Source: Dryocola clanedunensis subsp. sulfonylureivorans (GTDB lineage Bacteria > Pseudomonadota > Gammaproteobacteria > Enterobacterales > Enterobacteriaceae). From it: a stretch of 64,000 nucleotides of DNA. The stretch spans positions 1 through 64,000 of the forward strand of contig NZ_JAERMU010000006.1 of assembly GCF_016756775.1 (NCBI RefSeq), written 5' to 3'. Numbering within the stretch: position 1 is the stretch's first letter; every line of letters starts with the position of its first letter. A program made the position numbers and the translations under genes. Of this stretch, positions 48,629 through 59,323 are shown piece by piece. The notes beneath the pieces are model-generated. The model was not told where the DNA came from, ran no database searches, and worked only from the letters and a program-made list of their open reading frames with translations.

Positions 48629-50146
48629 TCAAAGGTGCACAGACGCAAGACGTAATATTTCGTTCTGCGTGGTTGTTTTAGTGTCTACAATTCCCGCAAC
48701 GAGGCCATTGCTCATTACCAGAATACGGTCTGTAATCCCTAACAACTCCGGCATTTCGGACGAAATAATAATGATGCCTTTCCCTTTTTTAGCCAGCTCA
48801 GCAATCAGCTGGTAAATTTCGAACTTCGCCCCTACGTCAATACCGCGCGTAGGCTCATCGAGCATTAAAATCTCCGGCTGGGTTAGCAGCCAGCGGCCAA
48901 TAATCACCTTCTGCTGGTTACCGCCTGACAGTGAACCAATGGAAGTACGGTGCCCTGGTGTTTTCACCCGCATGGAATCAATAACCCACTGGGTATCGCT
49001 TTTCATACGCGTATTATCGAGCAGGCCTATTTTATTTTTGTAATTGCGAATATTTGAAATCAGGGAATTAAAGCCAATATCCAGGTAGGCGTAAATGCCG
49101 GTCGAGCGGCGCTCTTCGGTCACTAACGCAAAGCCGTGGTTGATTGCTTCGTTCGCGCTGTGGTTATTTATTTTTTTACCGTGCAGCATAATGGTGCCGG
49201 AGGATTTTTCACGGATACCAAACAGCGTTTCCACAATGTCGGTACGCTTCGCGCCGACCAGGCCTGCGATCCCCAGAATCTCGCCTTTATGCAGATCAAA
49301 GGAGACATCGCGGATCGACGGCTGACGCAGCGAGGTCAGACTTCGGACTTCGAGGATCACTTCACCCGGCACGTTGGACTTGTCCGGGAAGCGCTGGTTC
49401 AGGGAGCGGCCAACCATCATGGAGATGATTTTATCCATGTCCAGCCCTTCCAGCGGCTGGGTGGCGATCCACTGTCCGTCACGCAAAATCGTAATTTCAT
49501 CGCACAGCTGGAATATCTCTTCCATTTTATGGGAGATATAAACTATGCCGCAGCCGCGCTCTTTTAATTTACGGATAATTTTAAAGAGGTGGTTGACTTC
49601 TTTTTCCGTCAGGGAGGACGTTGGCTCATCCATAATGACAATTTTAGCGTTATAGGAAAACGCCTTGGCAATTTCAATCATCTGCATTTGTGATACGGAA
49701 AGCGTGCCTACGCGGGCGCGCGGATCGATATCAATATCCAGCTCATCGAAAATGTCTTTCGTGTCGCGATACATTTTATCCTGATCGACAAATACGCCTT
49801 TGGTTGGATAACGACCCAGCCACATATTGTCCATCACGGTACGTTGCAGGACCAGGTTCAGTTCCTGATGCACCATGGAAATACCGTTCTCCAGCGCCTC
49901 TTTGGTGCTGGTAAAATTCACTTCTTGTCCCTGGAAGAGAATGCTGCCGGAATCTTTGCTGTAAATTCCGAAAAGGCATTTTAATAACGTTGATTTACCG
50001 GCACCGTTCTCTCCCATTAATGCGTGAATGGAATGAGGACGCACTTTTAAATTCACATTATCCAGTGCCTTTACGCCGGGGAATGACTTGTTGACGTTGG
50101 TCATTTCCAACAAGAATTCAGGCGCTGTTGTCTGATTGCTGACCAT
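48629..50146 (-). CDS. mglA: Galactose/methyl-galactoside ABC transporter ATPase MglA
   Basis: A 505-residue tandem ABC ATPase. The N-terminal domain has GENGAGKST and [12 protein letters not shown]; the second domain has a degenerate Walker A (GLVGAKRTD) and LSGGNQQKV with [12 protein letters not shown], as in E. coli MglA. It powers import of galactose and methyl-beta-galactoside with MglB and MglC. Confidence 0.97.
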   Translation of the reverse strand: MVSNQTTAPEFLLEMTNVNKSFPGVKALDNVNLKVRPHSIHALMGENGAGKSTLLKCLFGIYSKDSGSILFQGQEVNFTSTKEALENGISMVHQELNLVLQRTVMDNMWLGRYPTKGVFVDQDKMYRDTKDIFDELDIDIDPRARVGTLSVSQMQMIEIAKAFSYNAKIVIMDEPTSSLTEKEVNHLFKIIRKLKERGCGIVYISHKMEEIFQLCDEITILRDGQWIATQPLEGLDMDKIISMMVGRSLNQRFPDKSNVPGEVILEVRSLTSLRQPSIRDVSFDLHKGEILGIAGLVGAKRTDIVETLFGIREKSSGTIMLHGKKINNHSANEAINHGFALVTEERRSTGIYAYLDIGFNSLISNIRNYKNKIGLLDNTRMKSDTQWVIDSMRVKTPGHRTSIGSLSGGNQQKVIIGRWLLTQPEILMLDEPTRGIDVGAKFEIYQLIAELAKKGKGIIIISSEMPELLGITDRILVMSNGLVAGIVDTKTTTQNEILRLASVHL

Positions 50147-50185
50147 AGTTATACCTGGCTGCGAAAGTGTTGCTGAGCGTAAGGC

Positions 50186-50213
50186 CTGCCCGGGCGGCGG
50201 TTTGCCCGGGCAG
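50186..50213 (-). repeat. Stable hairpin between mglB and mglA
   Basis: CTGCCCGGGC pairs with GCCCGGGCAG around an 8-base loop. As no T-run follows, it is more likely an mRNA-protecting stem that keeps mglB mRNA more abundant than mglAC. Confidence 0.7.
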
Positions 50214-50229
50214 AACTGTCTGACTTATA

Positions 50230-51228
50230 TTATTTGTTTGAGAACTGCGCCAGGTTGTCTTTATCAACGCCGACGTAAGGAATACGCACGATCTTGTTTT
50301 CAATCTTCCAGTTCGTGCCTTCTGCCGCAGGTTTACCCGCCGCCAGGTTTTTCGCCAGATCGAAGGTTGCTTTCGCCTGGTTGTTGGCATCGTTCAGCAC
50401 GGTACCGGCCATCGCGCCAGATTTAACCAGCGCCAGCGCTTCCGGCAGGGCATCCACGCCGAAGACCGGAATAGAAGATTTGTTGTGCGCTTTCAGCGCT
50501 TCTACCGCGCCCATTGCCATCGCATCGTTGTTGGCGATAACCACTTCGATTTTGTTAGCGTTCGGGCCGGACATCCACGCGTCCATCTTATCTTTCGCCT
50601 GGGCGGTGTCCCACATCGCGGTATCTAACTGCAGCTGCTGGGTTTTCAGGCCCTTGGTGTTCAGCTCTTTGATAACGTAAGTGGTACGAGCTTCAGCATC
50701 CGGGTGGCCCGGTTCGCCTTTCAGCAGCACAAACTGAACCTGACCGTCTTTGTTCAGATCCCAGGCCGGATTTGCCGCCCAGTGTTTAGCGATCAGATCG
50801 CCCTGGATGATGCCGGATTCTTTTGAGTCCGTGCCCACGTAGTAAGCTTTGTCGTAGCTATCCAGCGCTTTACGAGACGGCTCTTTGTTATAGAACACGA
50901 TTGGGACATTCTGGCCGCGGGCTTTTTCAATGACCGTGCCTGCTGCTGCCGGGTCAACCAGGTTGATAGCCAGCGCCTTCACGCCCTTCGCCAGCAGCAC
51001 GTCGATCTGATCGTTCTGCTTGGACTGGTCGTTCTGGGAGTCGTTCATCAGCAGCTCAACGTCCGGGCTGGCTTTTGCATCTTTTTCGATAGCTTTGCGC
51101 ACGACTGACATGAAGTTATCGTCGTATTTATAGATGGTCACGCCGATACGGGTATCAGCAGCGTGAGCAGCCGTGCCAAACAGCATGCAAGACATAACAG
51201 CGGACAGGGTCAAAACCTTCTTATTCAT
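50230..51228 (-). CDS. mglB: Galactose-binding periplasmic protein MglB
   Basis: A 332-residue sugar-binding protein, also the galactose chemoreceptor ligand carrier in E. coli. The signal peptide ends [10 protein letters not shown]. Blocks typical of MglB are [37 protein letters not shown] (calcium loop region later), [19 protein letters not shown] and [16 protein letters not shown]. It is the first gene of mglBAC, 212 bases downstream of the inferred transcription start. Confidence 0.97.
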   Translation of the reverse strand: MNKKVLTLSAVMSCMLFGTAAHAADTRIGVTIYKYDDNFMSVVRKAIEKDAKASPDVELLMNDSQNDQSKQNDQIDVLLAKGVKALAINLVDPAAAGTVIEKARGQNVPIVFYNKEPSRKALDSYDKAYYVGTDSKESGIIQGDLIAKHWAANPAWDLNKDGQVQFVLLKGEPGHPDAEARTTYVIKELNTKGLKTQQLQLDTAMWDTAQAKDKMDAWMSGPNANKIEVVIANNDAMAMGAVEALKAHNKSSIPVFGVDALPEALALVKSGAMAGTVLNDANNQAKATFDLAKNLAAGKPAAEGTNWKIENKIVRIPYVGVDKDNLAQFSNK

Positions 51229-51447
51229 GGTATCTCCGGTTTTTTTGCAGGGTAGTTCTACGTGAGATTCAGGCAGGGCAGCAATGTTATAGAAACGTTA
51301 CTGAATGCCGAAAATTATCCTAAAAAAATAAGCTTCCGTGTTCTGTAACGATCCTGAAGTGCATTTTATGGCTGGTTTTTGGCTTAATACCTATAGTGAA
51401 ACCGATTAATCACCGTTACATATAGTTTCAGCCTATAAAACGCTGAC

Positions 51448-51508
51448 ATCATAGACAGCGCAATGTTAATTAACTGTGAATTTACTCACAAATTGAAACC
51501 GGTTACAT
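51448..51508 (-). promoter_or_regulatory. mglBAC promoter: CRP site, -10 and GalR/GalS operator
   Basis: The CRP core TGTGA-ATTTAC-TCACA is perfect (51475-51490). Centre 51482.5 puts a start at 51441 at -41.5, and the minus-strand -10 there is TATGAT (51448-51453), exactly the class II spacing. TTGAAACCGGTTACAT (51493-51508) fits the GalR/GalS operator core TGNAANCGNTTNCA in full. The operator overlaps the last bases of galS. It agrees with E. coli control of mgl by CRP and GalS. Confidence 0.85.
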
Positions 51509-52543
51509 CAAAGTCTTTGGAAGGAGAGTGATCGGCCCCACAATTTGCTTTGGCGAGACGGAATGGCGACGCACTAAAGTCGGCATAAAACAGTGCGTTG
51601 CCGAACTGTCTATCGTCCCGGCAGCCCCCTGCAACGCCAGTTCCGTCGCCAGACGAGCCATTGAAACGATGGGATAGCGGACGGTGGTCAGCTGCGGATC
51701 CGTGTAACGGGCAATGGGGATGTCATCAAAGCCAATCACTGAAACATGATGCGGCACGACAATGCCGTTATCTTTCAATGCCGTCAGCGCACCTGCCGCC
51801 ATGCTGTCGTTATATGAAAACACCGCACTGAGCTGTAAATTCCGTCCGAGCAGTTCAACCATCGCCGCTTCCCCGCCCTGCATATCCGGTGAGCCCACGC
51901 CGACCCAGCTCTCCGGAGCCACAATCCCCTGCTCCGCCAGGCCACGCAGCCACCCTTCCCGGCGCTGTTCGTTATCTTCAATATTGTGGCTGGAAGCCAG
52001 ATAGCCGATGCGCTGATGCCCCTGATTGAACAGCATTCGGGTCGCCATTAAAGCCCCGCTCACGTTATCGAGGCCGACGCAGCGGTGCGCGTAACCCGGC
52101 ACGATGCGGTTGATCAGCACCATGCCGGGAATATGCTCAAGGAATTCGGCAAGCTCTTCGTCGCTCAGCGCCTTGGCGTGCACGATCAGCGCGTTGCAGC
52201 GCTGGCGGATAAGCACCTCAATAGCGTGACGCTCTTTTTCTTCCTGATGGTAGCTGTTGCCGATCAGCACATATTTATTGTGCTCCTGAGCCACAACGTC
52301 CACCGCTTTAACCAGCGCGCCGAAGAAGGGGTCGGAGACATCCATCACCACCACGCCGATGGTGTCGCTCACCTGGGTAGCAAGCGCCTGGGCGTTGGCG
52401 TTGGGACGATAGCCGGTCTGAGCCACGGCCCGCATCACGCTTTCACGGGTTTCAGGGCTGACCAGCGCGCTGTTGTTCAGGACGCGGGAAACCGTCGCTA
52501 CGGAAACACCGGCAATGCGTGCAACGTCACGGATGGTGATCAT
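51503..52543 (-). CDS. galS: Galactose operon isorepressor GalS
   Basis: A 346-residue LacI/GalR-family repressor, the same length as E. coli GalS. The ATG at 52543 begins [24 protein letters not shown]; the in-frame GTG three codons upstream is ignored. The sensor domain covers about 60-330 ([18 protein letters not shown]). It represses mglBAC and itself when galactose is absent, through the operators described. Confidence 0.96.
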   Translation of the reverse strand: MITIRDVARIAGVSVATVSRVLNNSALVSPETRESVMRAVAQTGYRPNANAQALATQVSDTIGVVVMDVSDPFFGALVKAVDVVAQEHNKYVLIGNSYHQEEKERHAIEVLIRQRCNALIVHAKALSDEELAEFLEHIPGMVLINRIVPGYAHRCVGLDNVSGALMATRMLFNQGHQRIGYLASSHNIEDNEQRREGWLRGLAEQGIVAPESWVGVGSPDMQGGEAAMVELLGRNLQLSAVFSYNDSMAAGALTALKDNGIVVPHHVSVIGFDDIPIARYTDPQLTTVRYPIVSMARLATELALQGAAGTIDSSATHCFMPTLVRRHSVSPKQIVGPITLLPKTLM

Positions 52544-52634
52544 AGTTATCACCGTGCGGAGGATGTGTCGGTCTCATAGCGGAACCCTGTGTTTGGCAAG
52601 GTGGCTATTCTGGCAGCGAGTCGGGGCGGCTTTA

Positions 52635-52669
52635 CGTGAAGAGGATCACACTCATGAAAACGGTTACAT
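52635..52669 (-). promoter_or_regulatory. galS promoter region: CRP site and GalR/GalS operator
   Basis: CGTGA-AGAGGA-TCACA (52635-52650) matches the CRP core at 9 of 10 positions. ATGAAAACGGTTACAT (52654-52669) holds the full TGNAANCGNTTNCA core. CRP on the promoter side and operator just upstream repeats the mglB layout, implying autoregulation of galS. Confidence 0.8.
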
Positions 52670-52699
52670 ACAATTCATTAACGTTTGTGATGCAAGTCA

Positions 52700-53857
52700 T
52701 TATCTTGCTGACGGCTTTAATGAAACACCCGCAGCACGTGCGGTTAGTTGTCGCCACAGCCACTCAACCGGCCCCTGGCGGAAGTGGCGTAACCACAGCA
52801 CGGAGAAGAGAATATTGACCGCCCATACCGCCGGCACTAAGGCGAGCAGCTGCAGGCGGTCGAACTTCATAAACAGATCGAGGCGGTAGAACAATGTGGT
52901 GCAGATAAGCGTTTGCAGCAGATAGTTAGACAGGGCCATGCGGCCAACGCAGGTAATTGCCGCTACCAGACGCCATCTGGACAGCCACGGCCAGAAGCCG
53001 TAGGCCAAAGCGGCATAGCCTATCGCCTGAAACGGTGCGCTCAGCTCGCGCGGCGCCTGCAGAATAAAAGCACACCAGCGATAGCTCCAGTCCAGGTGCC
53101 ACTGGGCGTAAATTCCCGGCAGGTTTATCACCATGCCCACCGCGATCAGCAAGCAGCCTGTACGGCGATAGTGCGGCAAACTGTACTGCCCTTTCAGCCA
53201 GCCGCTGCGCATCAGCGCTCCCCCCAGCAGCATCATGCCTGCCAGCTGCCAGCCGTACTGTGCGCCGAGCGCCAGCAGATTCGAGGAGAGCAGATCGCTG
53301 CGGTTGCTGATGGCTTCCACGCCGCCGTTCAGCTTCCAATATTGTTCATACTGAATGTTGGCAAGATCCGGCACCCAGGAGCGATTCGGCGCATTACCCG
53401 AGATAAAGCCGAGCAGCAGCAGCACCCCTACCCCGATGAGATAAAGCAGCGCCCCGGTATTAAACAGCTGCCGGGTCGTCGGCGCCTCGCGGATCATGCG
53501 CCAGCAGATAAGTCCGACCAGGCCGTAGGCCAGCAGAATATCGCCATCCCACAGCAGCAAAGCGTGCATAAAGCCGAGCAGGGCAAGGAGCGTCAGGCGG
53601 GACTGAATCCAGCGCTTGCCGCGATGTAACAACATCTGCAGGCCCGCGCCAAACAGCAAAGCGAATAAGGTGAGAAATTTGACCTGCGCGAAGAGGTCGA
53701 GCACGGCCCATGTCCAGGCATCATGAAGGGAGACGGAGCCGGACCAGGCAGGATTGATATACGCCGCCTTGGGCAGGCCGAAGGCGACGATATTGAGCAG
53801 CAAAATACCAAGGATGGCGACACCACGGATAAAATCCAGCGTGACATTTCTTTCCAT
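52700..53857 (-). CDS. yeiB: DUF418 membrane protein YeiB
   Basis: A 385-residue inner-membrane protein with about ten membrane segments, equal in length to E. coli YeiB. The N-terminus ERNVTLDFIRGVAILGILLLN and the C-terminal DUF418 region (GRMALSNYLLQTLICTTLFY, FRQGPVEWLWRQLT) are conserved. Function is unknown. It lies between folE and galS as in E. coli. Confidence 0.93.
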   Translation of the reverse strand: MERNVTLDFIRGVAILGILLLNIVAFGLPKAAYINPAWSGSVSLHDAWTWAVLDLFAQVKFLTLFALLFGAGLQMLLHRGKRWIQSRLTLLALLGFMHALLLWDGDILLAYGLVGLICWRMIREAPTTRQLFNTGALLYLIGVGVLLLLGFISGNAPNRSWVPDLANIQYEQYWKLNGGVEAISNRSDLLSSNLLALGAQYGWQLAGMMLLGGALMRSGWLKGQYSLPHYRRTGCLLIAVGMVINLPGIYAQWHLDWSYRWCAFILQAPRELSAPFQAIGYAALAYGFWPWLSRWRLVAAITCVGRMALSNYLLQTLICTTLFYRLDLFMKFDRLQLLALVPAVWAVNILFSVLWLRHFRQGPVEWLWRQLTARAAGVSLKPSAR

Positions 53858-53878
53858 GGTAGCCTGCCTGCTTAGTAA

Positions 53879-54544
53879 TTAGCTATGACGAACGGCGCGC
53901 AGGAACTCCTGGCGTGTATTCTGGCTGGATTTAAACAGCCCACCTAGTGAGGTTGTCGTCGTCGCGCTGGTGGCGTCCTGCACCCCACGGGCTTTCACAC
54001 AATAATGGACCGCATCAATAGATACCGCCACATTGTTGGTGCCAAGCAGGGTTTGCAGGGCAATCAGGATCTGCTGGGTTAAGCGTTCCTGAACCTGCGG
54101 ACGCTGGGCGAAGAACTGCACGATGCGGTTGATTTTCGACAGGCCGATGACCGTATCCTTCGGGATATAGGCCACGGTAGCTTTGCCGTCGATGGTCACA
54201 AAGTGATGTTCGCAGGTGCTGGTCAGCGTGATATCGCGAACCGTCACCATTTCATCAACCTTCATCTTATTTTCAATGACGGTGATCTTCGGGAAGTTCG
54301 CGTAATCGAGGCCGGAGAAAATCTCATCGACATACATTTTGGCGATACGGTGCGGCGTCTCCATCAGGCTGTCGTCGCTCAGATCCAGATTCAGCAACTG
54401 CATGATTTCCGTCATATGTCCGGCAATCTCGCGCTTGCGGGTTTCGTTATCCATTTCACGAATCGGCGGACGCAGCGGCGTTTCCAGGCCGCGTGCAACG
54501 AGGGCCTCGTGAACGAGAGCGGCTTCGTGACTTAATGATGGCAT
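53879..54544 (-). CDS. folE: GTP cyclohydrolase I
   Basis: A 221-residue enzyme that opens GTP to dihydroneopterin triphosphate, the first step of folate synthesis. The ATG at 54544 matches E. coli FolE ([19 protein letters not shown]); 16 upstream codons are not conserved. Zinc and catalytic residues lie in [13 protein letters not shown] and [11 protein letters not shown]. It forms a decamer in the cytoplasm. Confidence 0.97.
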   Translation of the reverse strand: MPSLSHEAALVHEALVARGLETPLRPPIREMDNETRKREIAGHMTEIMQLLNLDLSDDSLMETPHRIAKMYVDEIFSGLDYANFPKITVIENKMKVDEMVTVRDITLTSTCEHHFVTIDGKATVAYIPKDTVIGLSKINRIVQFFAQRPQVQERLTQQILIALQTLLGTNNVAVSIDAVHYCVKARGVQDATSATTTTSLGGLFKSSQNTRQEFLRAVRHS

Positions 54545-54610
54545 GCTGTTTTCTCCTGCAGGTGTGGCTGACCTCTGCCCTACGTGGGACAAAGTGTGCG
54601 CTCATTGTGC

Positions 54611-54624
54611 GCGAGCGCGCTCGC
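54611..54624. other. GC-rich perfect palindrome upstream of folE
   Basis: GCGAGC-GC-GCTCGC is a 14-base perfect palindrome in the short gap between folE and the MFS gene on the same strand. It could be an operator or part of a stem; there is no T-run. Confidence 0.35.
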
Positions 54625-54660
54625 ATAATCCAGTGGTGGGAAGGATAATTATTGAAATCG

Positions 54661-55830
54661 TCAATACCTTTTCCAGACCAGCGCACCGCCAATAATTAAT
54701 GCTACCCCGGCAACGTATAACGCCGGTTCCAGTTGATGTGTTAATGCCGTTGATAATGCGGATAATGCAGGCCCGATAAGCTGGCCGACGGCGTAGCCCG
54801 TAGTCAGCAACCCGGCCAGGTATCTCGTGTGTTCCGGTGCCATTTCGCGACCGTACTGCAGCGAAAGCTGTACCGCGCAAAGGAACCCGCCGCCGACCAG
54901 CACGGCCCCCAGCACCAGGCCCGTCATGCCGGGCACCAAATCAGAGGCGAATACGCCGACCGCCTGCAGCCAGAGTACCAAAGCCAGGCGCTGATTGCTG
55001 TGCAGCAGATGGCGCGTGGCAATGCCGATGGCGATGCCCACCACCGCTGCCCCGCCGAAAATCGGCCAGGCGAACTGGGCGAATACGCTGGCCGGAAAGC
55101 GGGCCGCCGCCATCTGCGATAAAAACGTCGCCGGCAGGATATACCCGAATCCCGCCAGGCTGTAGCTCCACACCAGGCGTTTCAGGGGAGCATTCAGTAC
55201 CAGCGGCTGCGGTGCGGTTTCCGGGCGATGCAGCTCCCCTTTACGGGGTAAATTTCGCGCAATCAATAACACGAAGACCAGCGCAAGAATGCCGTAAACC
55301 AGCCAGGCTTCGCTCGCGGTTAAATCCAGGCTATGGATCCCCACCGCCAGCAGACCGCTGAGGAATATCCCAGCCCCAGGCCCGGCAAATACGGCGGCGC
55401 TTAATCCCGGCTTGCCCAGATGCGCCAGCTTCTCATTGCTCCACGCGGCTATCAGCACCATCGCCCAGCCGCTCGCCCAGCCGATCAGAAAACGAATCAC
55501 GGCGTGCCAAAGCGCTGAATCAACGGTCGACGAGAGCAGCGTCAGAATAGCCGCCCCCCAGACACCTGCCAGCAGACGCAGTTCGACACGCCGATGCGCG
55601 CGCATGGCATCCCATGCGCCAACCAGGTAGCCAAGATAGTTGATGGCTGCGACCAGACCTGCTGATGTCAAGGTCAGCTGACCTTCTGAGATCATCAGCG
55701 GCACCTGTGGAGTAAAGGCAAAGCGCCCAATCCCCATCGCCACCACCAGCACCAGAAACCCCGTTAACGCAATGCGCGCCGCCACAGACACCTCAAATGT
55801 TACAATACCGTTGTCAGCATGATGCAGCAT
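54661..55830 (-). CDS. YbfB/YjiJ-family MFS transporter
   Basis: A 389-residue membrane protein with 12 hydrophobic segments. The signature ALTGFLVLVVAMGIGRFAFTPQVPLM at the N-terminus (here abbreviated to GIGRFAFTPQVPLM) and YLGYLVGA are typical of the YbfB/YjiJ family, a set of MFS proteins without known substrates. The ATG at 55830 is used. It is inserted between folE and yeiG, which are adjacent in K-12, and is divergent from yeiG with a 62-base gap. Confidence 0.85.
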   Translation of the reverse strand: MLHHADNGIVTFEVSVAARIALTGFLVLVVAMGIGRFAFTPQVPLMISEGQLTLTSAGLVAAINYLGYLVGAWDAMRAHRRVELRLLAGVWGAAILTLLSSTVDSALWHAVIRFLIGWASGWAMVLIAAWSNEKLAHLGKPGLSAAVFAGPGAGIFLSGLLAVGIHSLDLTASEAWLVYGILALVFVLLIARNLPRKGELHRPETAPQPLVLNAPLKRLVWSYSLAGFGYILPATFLSQMAAARFPASVFAQFAWPIFGGAAVVGIAIGIATRHLLHSNQRLALVLWLQAVGVFASDLVPGMTGLVLGAVLVGGGFLCAVQLSLQYGREMAPEHTRYLAGLLTTGYAVGQLIGPALSALSTALTHQLEPALYVAGVALIIGGALVWKRY

Positions 55831-55892
55831 AGCTAGACTGGGTTGAAGTGAAAATTGTTCAACGATACTGAATATAATTAAGGAACCTCTGG

Positions 55893-56726
55893 ATGGAACT
55901 CCTCGAAGAACACCGCTGTTTTGAAGGCTGGCAGCAGCGGTGGCGCCATGATTCTGCGGTACTGAAGTGCCCAATGACGTTCAGTATTTTTCTGCCGTCT
56001 CCGCGGACCACTACGCCTCCTCCCGTTCTTTACTGGCTTTCCGGATTAACCTGTAACGATGAAAACTTCACCACCAAAGCAGGCGCACAGCGGGTCGCAG
56101 CCGAGCTGGGTATTGTTCTGGTGATGCCGGATACCAGCCCGCGCGGCGACAACGTGCCGAATAACGAAAGCTACGATCTGGGCCAGGGCGCGAGCTTCTA
56201 CCTGAACGCCAGCGAGCAGCCGTGGGCGGAACATTTCCGCATGTATGATTATATTTGTGACGAGCTGCCCGCGCTGATCGCCGACAACTTCAGCATCAGC
56301 GAAAAGGCGTCCATCTTCGGCCACTCCATGGGTGGACACGGCGCGCTAAGCATCGCTTTCAAAAATCCGGGCCGCTTCCGTTCCGTTTCCGCCTTTGCGC
56401 CAATCGTCAATCCAACCCGCGTGCCGTGGGGCCGAAAAGCGTTTGCAGCCTATCTGGGCAATGACGAAAGCGAGTGGCAGAAGTGGGACAGCTGCTGCCT
56501 GTTAATGGCCGCAGATCCGGCAAACGCAATCCCGACACTGATCGACCAGGGCGATGCGGATCAGTTCCTTGCCGACCAGCTCCAGCCCGCGCAGCTTGCC
56601 GAAGTGGCAAGGCAAAAAAACTGGCCGTTAACCCTGCGCGTTCAGCCGGGCTACGACCATAGCTACTATTTTATTGCTTCATTCGTGGAGGACCATTTAC
56701 GGTTCCATGCGGAGCATCTGGCTTAG
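55893..56726 (+). CDS. yeiG: S-formylglutathione hydrolase YeiG
   Basis: A 277-residue alpha/beta hydrolase that releases formate from S-formylglutathione in formaldehyde detoxification. The nucleophile elbow is GHSMGGHG (Ser about 145), with [16 protein letters not shown] (oxyanion region) and the catalytic His in GYDHSYYF. It matches E. coli YeiG from [16 protein letters not shown] on. FrmB-type neighbours (frmA) are not present here. Confidence 0.95.
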   Translation: MELLEEHRCFEGWQQRWRHDSAVLKCPMTFSIFLPSPRTTTPPPVLYWLSGLTCNDENFTTKAGAQRVAAELGIVLVMPDTSPRGDNVPNNESYDLGQGASFYLNASEQPWAEHFRMYDYICDELPALIADNFSISEKASIFGHSMGGHGALSIAFKNPGRFRSVSAFAPIVNPTRVPWGRKAFAAYLGNDESEWQKWDSCCLLMAADPANAIPTLIDQGDADQFLADQLQPAQLAEVARQKNWPLTLRVQPGYDHSYYFIASFVEDHLRFHAEHLA

Positions 56727-56738
56727 CATTCTGAACCC

Positions 56739-56798
56739 GGCGGATGACGCTGATGCTTATCCGCCCTACGGGCTCTCTCCCCAATGGGAGAGAGCCCG
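56739..56798. repeat. REP-like palindrome and GC-rich hairpin between yeiG and cirA
   Basis: A unit with GGCGGAT/ATCCGCC arms (56739-56769) is followed by a long stem GGGCTCTCTCCC/GGGAGAGAGCCC (about 56770-56798). The stem lies between the convergent stop codons and may end both transcripts, though no T-run is seen. Confidence 0.6.
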
Positions 56799-56804
56799 GG
56801 AAAA

Positions 56805-58787
56805 TCAGAACGAGTAATCCACCGCCGCGAAGTAACGACGGCCATCTTCGTTATAGCTGTAGTCGTCGCGGTTGAGGTCTTTATCCAGCAGGTTCAGCAC
56901 GCCCGCACGGAGCTTGACGTTTTTCGTCGCTTTCCACGACGCGCCGGTATTCCAGATAACGTAGCCGCCTGGCGTTCCTTCCGTCGCTGTGGTTGCTCGC
57001 TTCTCGCCGGTATAGTTTGCCGACACGTAGAACGCCCAGTCGTCCAGCGGTGCCCAGTCCACCGTACCGTTAGCGGTATGGAAGCCCATGTTTTGCAGCG
57101 GCTTGTTGCCCCCGTCGCTCAGATCCCGTCCGTCGTTATAGGTGTAGTTCAGCGTCAGTTTCCACTGGTCGTTAAACGGCACTTTCACTTCCGTTTCCAC
57201 ACCGCGGATGCGCGCTTTGTTGACGTTGTAATATTTAAAGACTGGCACGCCGTTGCTGTCGAAGCCCACAAAGTTCGGATAGTTCGGTGCTTCCGTTACG
57301 CTTGAGGTGCGGTTGATGCCGATCATATCGTCAACGTCGTTCTGGAACGCGGTCACGCTGCCCGTCACGCCATCTAATACCCCTTCGTCACCCGCAAAGT
57401 AGAGGCCCAGCTCAAAGCTTTCACTGGTTTCCGGTTTCAGATCGGAGCTGCCGACAATCTTGCAGCTGCCGCGGCAGGAGTTGCTGCTCCAGTCCGGGCT
57501 GAGCTGAAGTAGAGAGGGAGCTTTAAAGGCGGTCGCCCAGCCCCCTTTCACCGTGAGGGTATCCGTGGCGGTATAAACCAGGTAAGCACGCGGGCTCCAG
57601 TGGTCGCCGTAGGTTTCGTGGTCGTCCATACGCACGCCGGTGGTCAGCGACAGCGGCTCAAAGATACGCCACTCATCTTCGACAAACAGCGCGTACTGGC
57701 TGGCGGAGGTATCAGCACTGCTGCCGCCGGTAAGATTAACCGGATCGCTGAGCTTGTCGTGACGCCACTCCCCACCAAAGGTCAGCAGCTGGTTGATTTC
57801 CCCTAGCGGCAGGGTCAGCTTGCCGTCAATGCTGTTGTTGCGGGAGGTGATTGCGTCGCTGTTGCCGGGGTTGAGGTTATCGACCTTATCGCCGTAGAAG
57901 CGCAGTTCGGTGTTGCCGTAATCCCAGCGGCCATTGTGAGAAATGGAGTAGTCCTGGCGCTCCATGCGGTTTTTATCCAGCGAATCAGAATCGCGGTCCT
58001 GGCGATCGAAGCCGTAGCCAAAAAGAACCTCCTGATTATCCGTTGGCGTCAGCGTGAACTCCGTGCTGGCCCCGCGCGTGGTGTAACCTTCAATGCGCGG
58101 CGTTTCGCCAGTCTTGCTGGTGCTGGAAGGTTCCTGCTTATCTTTTTCGCGCTTGCCGAGGTTGCCGTACACCTTCACGCCAAGGAGATCGTCGATAATT
58201 GGGCCGCTGGTGAAGAAGTTGCCGTTGTAAGAGTCACCGCGATCGCGGTCTTCCTGAATGGTTGAATCCAGAGAAACAGTGCCGTGCCACGCCTTGCCTA
58301 CTTTGCGGGTGATAATATTCACCACGCCGCCCAGCGCATCGGAACCGTAGAGGGAGGACATCGGGCCGCGCACCACTTCGATGCGCTCAATGGCATCCAC
58401 CGGGATCCAGTTGAGGTCGAAGTCGTTATGTCGGAAGACGGCGTTGCGGGAGTTGACCCGCTTGCCGTCCACCAGGATCAGCGTATAGCTGCTGCTCAGA
58501 CCGCGAATGCTGACGCCCTGGCGGTTATCGCCCTCGTTGGTCAGCTGCACGCCGGGCACTTCCTGAAGCACGTCTTTCAGGTTCTGAATCGGTTTCTTTT
58601 GCAGGTCTTCCTGCGTGATCACGCTGATACTGGCGGGGGCATCTTTGAGATTTTGTTCGGTCGCTGAAGCGGTTACTACAACGGTATCTTCACGATTTTC
58701 TTCGCGCTCGGCCGCTGCAACAGGAAGCGCCATTGTGATGACAGACGCGCACAGTCCTCCCCGGACGATGGGATTCAACCTTAACAT
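56805..58787 (-). CDS. cirA: Catecholate siderophore / colicin I receptor CirA
   Basis: A 660-residue TonB-dependent outer-membrane receptor. Signal peptide, TonB box (EDTVVVTAS), plug domain (about 45-160, with [19 protein letters not shown]) and a 22-strand barrel ending in aromatic F (VDYSF). E. coli CirA is 663 aa and the extracellular loops differ most, as expected for phage- and colicin-exposed parts. It takes up ferric catecholates such as dihydroxybenzoylserine. A Fur-box-like sequence lies upstream. Confidence 0.96.
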   Translation of the reverse strand: MLRLNPIVRGGLCASVITMALPVAAAEREENREDTVVVTASATEQNLKDAPASISVITQEDLQKKPIQNLKDVLQEVPGVQLTNEGDNRQGVSIRGLSSSYTLILVDGKRVNSRNAVFRHNDFDLNWIPVDAIERIEVVRGPMSSLYGSDALGGVVNIITRKVGKAWHGTVSLDSTIQEDRDRGDSYNGNFFTSGPIIDDLLGVKVYGNLGKREKDKQEPSSTSKTGETPRIEGYTTRGASTEFTLTPTDNQEVLFGYGFDRQDRDSDSLDKNRMERQDYSISHNGRWDYGNTELRFYGDKVDNLNPGNSDAITSRNNSIDGKLTLPLGEINQLLTFGGEWRHDKLSDPVNLTGGSSADTSASQYALFVEDEWRIFEPLSLTTGVRMDDHETYGDHWSPRAYLVYTATDTLTVKGGWATAFKAPSLLQLSPDWSSNSCRGSCKIVGSSDLKPETSESFELGLYFAGDEGVLDGVTGSVTAFQNDVDDMIGINRTSSVTEAPNYPNFVGFDSNGVPVFKYYNVNKARIRGVETEVKVPFNDQWKLTLNYTYNDGRDLSDGGNKPLQNMGFHTANGTVDWAPLDDWAFYVSANYTGEKRATTATEGTPGGYVIWNTGASWKATKNVKLRAGVLNLLDKDLNRDDYSYNEDGRRYFAAVDYSF

Positions 58788-58915
58788 TCCTTTCTCTCCA
58801 TGAGGTAACTACAACAAAGGCTTACAATGAATGCGCTCACATTCCTTGCTGCGCCATCCGCTACTTTGGCGGGCGGCTGCGGTGCTGCAAAATTCTGGCG
58901 ACACCATAAATTAAG

Positions 58916-58930
58916 TGATAATGATTATCA
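58916..58930. promoter_or_regulatory. Fur box upstream of cirA
   Basis: TGATAATGATTATCA is a palindrome that matches the core Fur 7-1-7 site; it extends with AATTG downstream. It is 129 bases upstream of the cirA start codon, in the 536-base gene-free gap 58788-59323. Confidence 0.85.
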
Positions 58931-58986
58931 ATTGAATTGTTAAAATTTACTAAGTCGAGGGGAATGATGGGGAGAGGGGTAAAGAA

Positions 58987-59009
58987 AAGGGCGCGATAAT
59001 CGCGCCCTT
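58987..59009. terminator. Hairpin flanking the repeat element (left copy)
   Basis: AAGGGCGCGAT-A-ATCGCGCCCTT is a perfect 11-base stem. A near copy (GACGCGATAATCGCGCCCTTTG, about 59152-59173) lies on the other side of the repeat, so the hairpin occurs twice. Confidence 0.65.
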
Positions 59010-59151
59010 AGATTGCTGACAAAGAAGGAAAAAGCGTGGTTTTTCCTTCTTTGTGGTTAGCAGGCGAAAATCAATGAATTGATTTTCCTTGTTATTTATT
59101 CGGTGAGATCTTTGCGAAACGCATTCGCTATAGGTTTGTCATCAGTCTGAG
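59010..59151. repeat. Terminator-associated repeat element, copy B (reverse orientation)
   Basis: This 142-base stretch is the reverse complement of 44215-44360, with about eight differences by eye. It carries the same long ACAAAG...CTTTGT stem and the AAAATCAATGAATTGATTTT palindrome, and is again flanked by a duplicated hairpin. The duplicated hairpin here (GGGCGCGATAATCGCGCCC type) is unrelated to that at copy A, so the flanks are local, not part of the element. The gap 58788-59323 otherwise holds the cirA promoter and, from about 59175, the leader of the next gene. Confidence 0.8.
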
Positions 59152-59323
59152 GACGCGATAATCGCGCCCTTTGATTTTTGAAAAACTCTTTGTATTCCTT
59201 TAAGGGAATTTTGGTTGCGGTCCGTACAGTGTATGATGGGAAAATAACCATCATAAAAACAGGGTGAAGGCTTTCCGGGCAGCCGGTTGGGTCTCCCTCT
59301 GACAGGAAAAGGAATCCTTCTTT

